A DNA stretch of 35,000 nt from the NCBI GenBank assembly GCA_963575745.1, contig CAUYUJ010019871.1, positions 629,519 to 664,518 of the forward strand, read 5' to 3'. Below, in pieces: positions 27,340 to 35,000 of the stretch (within the stretch, counting starts at the first letter, position 1; every line of letters starts with the position of its first letter). The stretch comes from Prorocentrum cordatum. Its lineage: Eukaryota; Sar; Dinophyceae; Prorocentrales; Prorocentraceae. The notes under the pieces are model-generated. The model was not told the origin of the DNA. It saw only the letters and a list, made by a program, of their open reading frames with translations, and made no database searches. The translations under genes and the position numbers were made by a program.

Positions 27340-30300
27340 GTGCTACTTGCTATGCATGCCCGCGCGAATGCCAGGGCGCCGCGCGGGGCCATGGCCACGC
27401 CACTCGGGTGAAGCCCTCGCGGTGCATGGCCGCAATCGCGGCCGCCTTCGTGGCGGGCCGCGTAGGGGCGTCTGCCACGTTGAGCGCGGATGGCACATAC
27501 CACGCGCTCAGGAGGCACCGCGCGGTCGCTGCTGCGAACCAAATATCTGCCACGAGCGCGTTATAATCTGCCTGGCGCGAGGTCCCGCGTAGGAGCACCC
27601 CGAGCGCGGCCTGGCGCGGTCAGCGGAGCATCGCACGGGCAGCTCGGCGACCCGCGCCCGGCCGCGCCTTCGAATCGACAAACAACACGATTTCCGCATC
27701 GCGCAGCGTCGCGAGCAAATGATGCAAGGCGCAAACGGCCGCGACGAGTTCCCATGCCGCGACCTTTCGCAACACGGCGGGCTGTCCGCCAGGCTACGCG
27801 TGGCCGGGGCGCCCCCGCCTGCGTCTTGCGGTGCTTCGTCCACCGCTTGATCGACGAAGGCACATCAGCCGCTGCATAGCGCTTACCGCTGGGCCCAATG
27901 ATGACCCACGCGAGCCTGCGGAGGCGGGGCGGGCCGGGCAATGCGGGCGCCGTTCCAAACAGGCGCGCGCGTATGTCGCCTGCCGCCGCCCGTCGCGTCG
28001 GAATAGACGAGGTAGCGTGGCCGCTCCGGGGTCACCCGCAGGGGCACCGCTCGTTCCGGCGCGCTCCGGAGGAAGCGCAGCCACCATTCCAATGCCCCGC
28101 GGAGCCGCGACTTCAACCTCCATCCCCGCTGCTGCGCGTGCCAGAACAGCGGGGCGAGGTATACCCGGGACCTGCCGTCGCTCTCGCGCGCGCGCGTCGC
28201 TCGCGCGCGGGAGCTTGGGCGTGCCTCTGCCGAACACCGCAGAGGAGCCCCATCCGAGTCTGCCGGCAAGTTTTGATGCCGCCGCCGGCGACATTCTCCC
28301 TGCCTCCAGCACCCACTCGATCTCTTGGATCCATTTGTGGCGCTTGTCGCCACCGATCGCGAATACTAACGAGAGCTCATCGCCCGATCCGCGCACTTCC
28401 GCGTCGACGCCGAGCACAGTGGCCCTCGGCTCGGCAACAACGCGTTTGCCGGCGTCCAGGCGCCAGCCCAAAAGGTCTTCGACGACCGCCCTCAGGACCT
28501 CTGCGGCATCGCGGGGGCCGCCCGTGCCGGGCCCCCTGTCCGCGTCGGCCCGGAACAGATCGTCCACGAATCGGCCCGAAGCGAGCGAGAACAGCTTGGC
28601 AAGGATGGCCTGCCGCGCTCGCGGGGCGCTCGCCGCGCCGCCGCGGCGCTCGCGCCTCGCGCCTGGAGCGCCGCCCCAACGCGGCCCCAAGCGTATCCGC
28701 TGCCCACGGCGCCGAAGGGGCAGCTCAAGAGTTGCAGACAGTAGCCCTCGCGGGCTCCCTTGGCCCATACCGAATGGGCCAACGGGAGGTCGGCGCCTCG
28801 CACGGGCAACGTTTTGTAAGCACCGATGAAATCTTCTTTGCTCAGCACCGGCGTGCCGGCCGCGGCCGCGATCCGCGCCAGCTCGACCAGAGCATCGAGA
28901 GAATCCACCCTACGCGCGGTCGCGGCGACACGGGAGAGCGGACAGCGCGCGCGAGGGGCGGGGGGGGGGGGGGACAGGGCCCGCCTGCACCTCTCGGCTG
29001 CGGCGGCGCAGTCATTAACGCCCGTGGCAGTGAAATCGTCGATCGCGCGTACCTGGACGCGTTGGCTCCCGGCGCGGCGCCCAGGGGAGGGGACGGTGCA
29101 TGCCGCGGCGAATGCGCCATTCCTTGCGTATCCATTCTTCCAACTTCCAGCGCCATCCCTCGTCTACAGGGAATCGCGGGTTTAACACCGCCCCGCGTGG
29201 CAGGTCGGACAACCGGACCCACGCTGCCTGGCCCGCGGCCACCTGCACGCTCGCGGACGTCGCAGCATGGGCGACTGTCCCCGCTGGCTTGCGCGGCGCG
29301 CGCCTCTTCGTATGCTTTATCATGCAAAATCTGGGTGACTTCCGCGTCGGCCCCCAGATCCCGAGACACGCGCTCGAGGGTGGCGGCGTTCAAAGTGTCC
29401 GCTCGGCTGCGCAACTCGGATGGGCATTCGGCCCCCTTGGGGGTCACGGGCGCGTTCATGCCCGAGCGCGGCAGGACCCCCACTAGCGGGAAGCCCCGCT
29501 CCAAGTCACGCGTCAAATTCTCGTCGGACGCCTCAAGCACGGAGCCGCGCCCCGCTGTCGCGCGCGCGCGCTGCGTCGCTGGTCACCCCTGCAGCTTGCA
29601 TCATTTCGGCCAAAAGCAACAAGTTCTTGTCAGGCCCAAGGACGGAGCGCACATGCCATGGTAACTTCGCATAGCGTGCCTCGCCCGACCGCGCTCTCCG
29701 CCGGTGCTTCGCGGTAGCGGCGTGCCGGGCGGCGCCTTCCATTCTGAAGCCGTCACACGTTTGCGCTCTCGCCAAAATTGCAACGCCGCCTCGCGCCTCT
29801 CTTGCAAGAGCGCGTCGCTCGTCTGGCTCGCCGCCACCGCCGCATCGCGCCCGGGTCCCGCAAGCGGCGCTATCTCGCGGACTCGCGGCAAGTGTGCCGC
29901 CCAGGCGGCGTGGCAAAGAGGGCCCATTCCCGCCCTCTTGTCTTCGTCGTCGAGCAACGCATCCACGGCGGCTTTGATCTGCGCGCGCGCGCTTCGCGGC
30001 TCCGCCCCCGTAGAGTGGCGGGCAAGGGCCTCTTCAAATGCGCAGCCGGCATCGTGGATTTGCTGGGGGCAAAGGTCGCCGCCCCCGCCTTCGGCGCCGT
30101 CGTCGGAATCAACATCCGCGTCCTGCGCTGCGCTCGCCGCGGGCGGGGCGGTCTCGCGCGCGGCGCACTGGCGGCGCCTCCTGCCCCTCGGGCGACGGCC
30201 CGCGCCACACTGCGCCCTCACCGCTGTCGGCAGGGTGCAATGGGGAGGCCCCGTCGTCTGCATCACTGGCTGGCGCGGCGTCCCCGCGGGGGGGCGCGCG

Positions 30301-30348
30301 CGCGCGCGCGCGGAGCGCGCCTCGGGCGGGCGAATAATTAGCATGCAC
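27340..30348 (-). pseudogene. DIRS pol, reverse transcriptase and RNase H part (broken)
   Basis: Read with several frame changes. Landmarks in sense: an acidic linker (30110-30060), EEWIRKEWRIRRGM (about 29150-29110), IDDFTATGVND (about 29050-29010), which matches the IDDF...N motif of DIRS-type RTs, then SKEDFIGAYKTLP (about 28840) with the first catalytic Asp, PFGAVGS (about 28720), and RFVDDLF (about 28570) with the catalytic Asp pair. LGW.L...K and LGV follow. RNase H-like pieces are VYSDATGGG (about 28010) and, near 27500-27450, WYVPSALNVADAPTR, the usual end of RNase H in these elements. The Helitron gene nearby is open over thousands of bases, so the breaks are probably real decay and not poor sequence. 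Confidence 0.78.
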
Positions 30349-30391
30349 AGCGCCGGCGCCCTGGCTTCACCACCGCCAGGACTCCTTTCGC

Positions 30392-32038
30392 TCAGGCTTG
30401 TGCCGAGCTCCCCGCGTCCTTGGAAGCCCCTCCCTTGCCGGCCTTTCCGCTCCCCTTCTTGCTGAAGGTATCGCGGCGGGGGCTGCGCGAGCGCTGGCGG
30501 AGGACAGGGCTCACCGGGGTCCGTGGCTTCGCCGCCTCGCGCGCCGCGACGCGTGCTCGCGCTCGCGGGGCGCGCACGCGCGGGCTCGCGCCTGGTCGCG
30601 CCGGTCGTTGCCGCCTTTCTTGCCCCCGCCCTTGGCGAACGCCGCCTGGCGGTCCGACTGCTGGACTCTCTCCTACAGCGCGCAGCGCGATGCACGATGC
30701 CAGGGCGGCGGCCACTCAAAAGCGCTGCGCTCCTTGGCGGCGCGCAGAATGTCCCACGACAATGCAGTGAACGAGGCCGTCGCATCCTCGTCGCCGTGTT
30801 CCAGGTCTTTCGCCACTTTCTGGCGGAGAAGCAAATCGCACGTGTAGGAAACCTGGACGCGGCGCGGGCTCCCGCGCGCGGCTCCCTGGGCATCGGGCCC
30901 GCCGCTCCGCGGACGCGCCTTGACGCCCCCGTGCTCCTCGCTCACGCGCGCGAGCTGGTACATGTATCCCAATAGCACGACGGGATCAAACACTTTGGAC
31001 AGGATGCAGCGAAGCCCCCACTCCATTACGTGGGCCTCGCGCCACGGGGCGCGCGTGGGCGCGCGCGCTGCGCTGCGTCGCGCGCGACCTGGAAGTGCGC
31101 ATAACCGAGAAAATCCATTCGGTCCAGGGCCGCACCCGCGCGGTTCGCCGCGGTGACGGCCGACGCGCGATCGCGCCACGAGCCCGCCCCCGCTGGCACC
31201 GAGTCCAGCTTCGGCATTCGCGCCCATTGGGGCTTGCAGTGGTCCTGCGCGCGGAGCAATCGGCGAAACGGAAGCTTGTCATTGCACGTGCCGCCGAGCA
31301 GGGAGCCTGCAGGCTCTCGCCCTCGGCGCTCCCAATGCACGAGCGGCCATGGGACTGGGCCGTCCGGCCCGCGGCCGCGAATTTGCGCATCGACCCCTCG
31401 GTCGGCAATCCCTCACGGGGGAACTTGCCGAGCCAGACCTCGCGCACACGGTCCTGCCGAGGCGCGTATCCCCGAACAATGCCGCCCGCGCATGCGAAAA
31501 CGCGGCGCGCCCCCATGGCAAACGCCAGCGGCTTCTCCCGCTTTTCTTCGAGCAATTCCTTGCTGGCCTTCACGTATTCTTCCATTGCCGCCGCAATCCG
31601 CGTCGTCTCCTCCGCGGGCTTGGCGGCCGCCTCCGCCGGGGCCGATTGCTGACCCTCCTGGCGGCACGCCGCGCGGCGGCCCGCGTCCTCGCGCACCAAC
31701 GGGGCGGGGGCCTTCCGCCCGAAGGCTTCCATCGCTCGCGACTGTGTCCGCAGCGCCATATTGATGCGGCACGGCTTAATCGCGAAATCGCGCCACTCCG
31801 CGGAAGAATCGCCCGCAAACGGCTTCGCGCCTGGCTTCAGGGCCGCGAACAACATATCGCGCATGGCCGCATCCGAGTAATCAATCGGGCGGACCGCCCC
31901 GATCGCTTCGGCCATCAGGCGCGCGACCGTGGTGCACAGCACCAGCTCGGGAGCTGGCGATGCGTCCCCCTCCGCCGCGTTGGCCGCTGCGCCGAAGAGG
32001 ACCCAATCGGCCTTTCGCGCCGCTGCGAGTGGGCTCAT
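30392..32038 (-). pseudogene. DIRS gag-like gene (broken)
   Basis: It starts at an ATG at 32038 and ends at about 30392, about 550 codons with two or three frame changes (near 31350-31300, 31060 and 30690). There is an alanine-rich N-terminal region, then segments such as PKLDSVPAGAGSW and DRMDFLGYAHFQ. Near 30845-30740 lies a conserved-looking helical stretch (SYTCDLLLRQKVAKDL). The C-terminus is basic and RS/GK-rich (RSRSPRRD, GSGKAGKGG), as expected for nucleic-acid packaging. Position upstream of pol supports a gag-like role; there is no zinc knuckle. Confidence 0.55.
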
Positions 32039-32244
32039 GCCCGCGGTAGACGCACGGAGACGCGCGCGCGCGCCCTGATGGCATTTTTGTCGGTGCCGAA
32101 TGCGCCAGCAGGCAGATCGCCAAGCAACTCAACGATGTCTGAGCGAGCCAGCGCCATGGATGCTGCGCGCGCGTCGGAAAGCGCCGTGCACGTATCCCCC
32201 TCGGCGTCCTTATCGCGCGCTGGCGGTTGCACATGACATAACCC

Positions 32245-32815
32245 GCAGGCATCCAGCGCAAGAGGGCAGGCAAACGCACGCCGCAGGCATACTGCGCACC
32301 GGGGCTGACAGGCAGCATCCGCAGGCATACTGCGCACTGGGCCGGCATACGGCAACCGCAGGCGCACTGCGTACAAGGGCCGGCATACGGCACACACTTG
32401 CAGGCATACTGCAACGCACGCAGGCATACTGCGCTATGGGGGGGGGCCGGCATACGGCACTCGCAGGCATACTGCGCTTAATGGCCGGCATACGGCGCCC
32501 ACTTGCAGGCATACAGCCGCACGCGCAGGCATACTGCGGAGAGGGGCTGACAGGCAGCAATCGCAGGCATACTGCGTACAGGGCCGGCATTCGGCATTCG
32601 CAGGCATACTGCGCACAATGGCCGGCACACGGCACACACTGCAGGCATACTGCACAGAGGAACGATTGCCGGCGTACGGCATCCGCAGGCATACTGCGCA
32701 CAAGGGGCCAGCATACGGCGCGCACTTGCAGTACAGCGCAGGGGACAAGTGGCCGGCATACGGCATCCGCAGGCATACTGCGCACTGGGTCGGCATTCGG
32801 CCCAGTGCGTCCTGA
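32245..32815 (-). repeat. Array of about 23 small hairpins with a GCATA loop
   Basis: Two hairpin types alternate: (C/T)GCAG-GCATA-CTGC(G/A) and GCCG-GCATA-CGGC, spaced about 20-40 bp. The stems differ but remain paired, including C-G to T-A changes at the base of the first type, while the loop is kept. Examples are near 32284, 32320, 32341, 32382, 32400, 32450, 32464, 32562 and 32752. The array lies between A1 and gag, in the 5' leader of the element transcript. Confidence 0.88.
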
Positions 32816-32879
32816 CTGACCTTCGAGCCGCAAAACCGACGAGGGACGTAGGCGCTCTCCACGAAGTAGACGCGCGGAC

Positions 32880-33172
32880 CTGTGGGGGGAGGAGGGGAGG
32901 GGAGGAACCTGCAACGGGAGAGAGAGGCGGCGGAGCGGCCAAGCGAACGCGCGCGCGGGAGGAGGGGCGAGGGGAGGAACCTGCGACGGGAGAGAGAGGC
33001 GGCGGAGCGGCCAAGCGAACGCGCGCGCGGGAGGAGGGGGGGGGGGGGAGAACCTGCGACGGGAGAGAGAGGCGGCGGAGCGGTCAAGCGACGCGCGCGC
33101 GGGAGGAGGGGGGGGGGGGGGGGGGGAACCTGCGACGGGAGAAGAGGCGGCGGAGCGGCCAAGCGAACGCGC
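32880..33172 (-). repeat. ~72-76-bp tandem repeat, four copies
   Basis: AACCTGC.ACGGGAGAGAG occurs at 32906, 32978, 33051 and 33127, followed each time by GGCGGCGGAGCGG and GAACGCGCGCG. The variable G-run (up to about 16 G) explains the changing unit length. It abuts repeat A1. Confidence 0.88.
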
Positions 33173-33174
33173 GC

Positions 33175-33384
33175 GAAAAACGCATCCCGCCAGCGGGGCG
33201 GCCCACGCGTGAGACAAATCCCATTCACCTGCGACGAGAGCGCGCTCGCGGCGCGCAGGGTGGGATCCGCCTCAGCCGTGAATAGCCGTCCCGCAGCATT
33301 AGAGACAAGCAAGAAGATAGCCAATAGGGGCCACGACGCTCGCGCGACTTCTCCCCGCGCTCAAATGCTGCCCAGAGCGCCCAT
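33175..33384 (-). repeat. Split direct repeat A1 (5' end of the element in sense)
   Basis: 210 bp, matches 24786-24997. It ends at GCCCAT directly before an (AAC)n tract; this is the outer boundary of the element. Confidence 0.9.
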
Positions 33385-33760
33385 AACAACAACAACAGCA
33401 GCACAACAACCATAAGTGTAACACTGTTCGCTCGTACCTGCTCGCGTGCCATTCAACACGTATATACAAACTCTCGGTACCCGCCCGCTTCGTCTTCGAT
33501 CGTACTCCCTCTGGGGGTATACCTTCCTCACCTGTCGCGCGTAATTGGCGCAGCCCTTGAAACAGGGGAAGAGAGGACGGATGGAAGGGGGAGGGAGACG
33601 GATGGAGCACGGGATTATGAGGAGGTGGGCTAGGAGCAGAAAGTATGTGGCAGAAGCAGACGGGCCCATCGGGCGGGTTAGACCCTAGCGGGCAAGTCGG
33701 AAAGGCGGGCCCAGGCGGGCAGGTCGAGCAGGCGGGCTGCTGAAGCGTGAGCACTGCATG
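33385..33760. other. Right flank of the retrotransposon, no gene seen
   Basis: A short AAC/CAG tract (33385-33412), then unique sequence. GCGGGC-type short repeats lie near 33670-33740. Minus-strand open frames are proline-rich and unconvincing. Confidence 0.5.
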
Positions 33761-33960
33761 AATCGCAAGGAAGTCTCGAGCGATGTCGCGATCCCCAAGT
33801 AAATCGTAAGAAAAACAAGAGCAAGAGCGCCGTTCCTGAGCGTCGAGAGCGCGGCGTCTGAACTAACTGCGAAGAAATCTCACGCGAGAGCGCGATTCCT
33901 GTACAAACTGTGAGGAAGCCCTGCGCGCGAGCGCGAGTTTGGAATAACATGTGAAGAAAG
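33761..33960. repeat. ~40-60-bp degenerate tandem repeat
   Basis: Units begin ATCGCAAGGAAGTC (33761), AATCGTAAGAAAAA (about 33803), AACTGCGAAGAAATC (about 33865), AAACTGTGAGGAAGCC (about 33904) and ACATGTGAAGAAAG (about 33946), each followed by a GAGCGCG-containing part. Confidence 0.65.
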
Positions 33961-33974
33961 ATCAAGCGGGAGCC

Positions 33975-34086
33975 GTTGTTGTTGTTGTTGGTGGTGGTGG
34001 TGGTGGTGGTGGTGCTGCTGCTGCTGCTGCTGCTGCTGTTGTTGCAGATGTTGCTGGTGTTGGTGGTGGCGTTGTTGTTGCTGGTC
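33975..34086 (+). repeat. TTG/GGT/CTG compound microsatellite
   Basis: (GTT)n, (GGT)n and (GCT)n blocks in sequence. Poly-Ser, poly-Thr or poly-Ala frames across it are artefacts. Confidence 0.9.
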
Positions 34087-34249
34087 GAGGGGCCAGGGGA
34101 GCAGTCTGAGGAGAAAGACCTTCCCTCACTTGTATTTCTATATACATATAATAAAAAAGAGAGCCCCAGGCGAAGCACTCACTTGAATTGAAAAGCACAA
34201 GGTGCACCAGAGGGGGAGGATCAACAAATCATTGTTTAGACATAACAAC

Positions 34250-34295
34250 TCAACAACAAGAACTCGAACCTCGAACCTCGAACAAACAAAGAATC
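34250..34295. repeat. CTCGAAC short tandem repeat
   Basis: (CTCGAAC)n, about three to four units. The related TCGAACCTCGA occurs at about 365, 453 and 34525. Confidence 0.7.
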
Positions 34296-34299
34296 ACAG

Positions 34300-35000
34300 C
34301 GCACCGCGGCTACAGCAGCGGCGGCGCACCCCGACATCCGTCGGCGCGACTTGCTCAATCCGCGGGCCCCAGAGTTCCAAACCCTTCTCCGGGGGCAGTC
34401 GTTCATCGATGTCGATGGCCGCGGGCCACCAAAAACGACCGCGAAGCCGATACCGAGAAAGGAGCCACGACTGCAAAAGGCTCAATCCTCAGTCCTGAAT
34501 CTTCCATGCACGATTGAAACCGAAGTCCTCGAACCTCGATGCCCGAAAGGCGGAGTGCGCCGCCGTCGACGCCGTCGCTTCCTGCAGGAGCTCCGACAGC
34601 TTCGCGTGCCCCAGGGACGTCTCGCTCAGCTCCTGGGGGGGCGGGCCGCGCCCTGGCAGGGCTCTCCTGGCCAGGACCGCCGGAGTGCGCCATCTGCCTC
34701 GGAGTGAGGTCGGAGGGCTGGGCGGTGGCTGGGCGCGAGAGCAGGTGCCCATGGACCAGCGAGGACGTGCCGAGGCCGACGCAGAGAGCGGGCGCGGCTC
34801 GACCGAGCTCGAGCTGATCCAGGCTCTCCGACGGGACCCCCTGCCAGCCTTCCAGGGGGAAGCCCGCGCAGGACGGCCAACGAGAGGGGAGAGGGGAGGG
34901 GAAGGGGAAGGGTTGCTGACACCTGCGCCCTCCCCACACGGGTCCTGCCAGAGGTGCCCCTGGCCCGAAATGGGACAGGCATGCTGTCATGGGAGGATTG
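34300..35000 (-). other. Possible coding fragment, weak
   Basis: A minus frame at about 34489-34752 contains a helical stretch (ELSETSLGHAKLSELLQEA, about 34640-34580) that looks more protein-like than its surroundings. There is no recognised domain, no clear start and no spliced-leader relic. GTAT is not enriched. It may be part of a gene that continues outside the window. Confidence 0.25.

Larger units (their letters stand above)
24568..33384 (-). mobile_element. DIRS/Ngaro-like tyrosine-recombinase retrotransposon
   Basis: An 8.8-kb element in minus orientation. In sense it has a 210-bp 5' repeat A1 (33384-33175), a leader with two tandem-repeat arrays, gag, pol (RT, RNase H, tyrosine recombinase), then B1 (25122-24998), A2 (24997-24786), a 93-bp gap and B2 (24692-24568). 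A1 = A2 and B1 = B2. This A1-ORFs-B1A2B2 order is the split-direct-repeat plan of Ngaro/PAT-type DIRS elements, which integrate through a circular intermediate with a tyrosine recombinase. Both ends abut CAA/CAC/CAG simple repeats, and no target duplication is evident. The genes contain many frameshifts, so this copy looks dead. Confidence 0.85.

Noticed and set aside
32245-32815. CRISPR array
   Set aside because: The repeats are short palindromes with irregular 20-40 bp spacing, spacers are related to one another, there are no cas genes, and the setting is a eukaryotic retrotransposon leader.
24568-33384. LTR retrotransposon with conventional long terminal repeats
   Set aside because: The repeats are split (A1, then B1-A2-B2), there is no protease or DDE integrase, and a tyrosine-recombinase-like region follows RNase H.

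Overview
The window looks like nuclear DNA of a dinoflagellate. The evidence is: (1) relics of the dinoflagellate trans-spliced leader (DinoSL) just upstream of several start codons; (2) two GA-AG introns followed by G, a splice type typical of dinoflagellates; (3) genes all pointing the same way (minus strand); (4) very large amounts of satellite and microsatellite DNA; (5) a DIRS/Ngaro-like retrotransposon. The species cannot be fixed from sequence alone. No rRNA, tRNA or CRISPR array was recognised.

Layout. 1-2230: dispersed repeat, microsatellites and a 12-bp minisatellite, with no convincing gene. 2231-20977: five minus-strand genes separated by satellite arrays. They are gene 1 (2231-3168, unknown, one frameshift), gene 2 (4658-5983, unknown), gene 3 (8797-9501, SGNH/GDSL-hydrolase-like), gene 4 (10951-11769, unknown) and gene 5 (14067-20929), a Helitron replication initiator-helicase (RepHel) interrupted by two GAC-repeat introns. 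20995-24567: tandem repeats, including four copies of a ~760-830 bp unit. 24568-33384: an 8.8-kb DIRS/Ngaro-like tyrosine-recombinase retrotransposon with split direct repeats and frame-broken gag and RT-RNase H-YR genes. 33385-35000: microsatellites, minisatellites and weak coding signal.

The most unusual signal is in genes 1-5. Their sense strand carries the tetranucleotide GTAT about once every 35-50 nt, in all three codon phases, while the antisense strand and the neighbouring retrotransposon genes lack it. The same unrelated genes carry interchangeable flanks. Genes 1 and 3 share one 5' leader, genes 2 and 4 share another, and genes 2 and 3 share a ~506-bp 3' trailer repeat. Each gene has a DinoSL relic at its 5' end (weak for gene 4), so the coding units appear to have passed through trans-spliced mRNA. 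In gene 5 the introns seem to have arrived afterwards, each leaving a direct repeat. Together this suggests a set of retroposed, flank-sharing cassettes next to, or possibly carried by, a Helitron.
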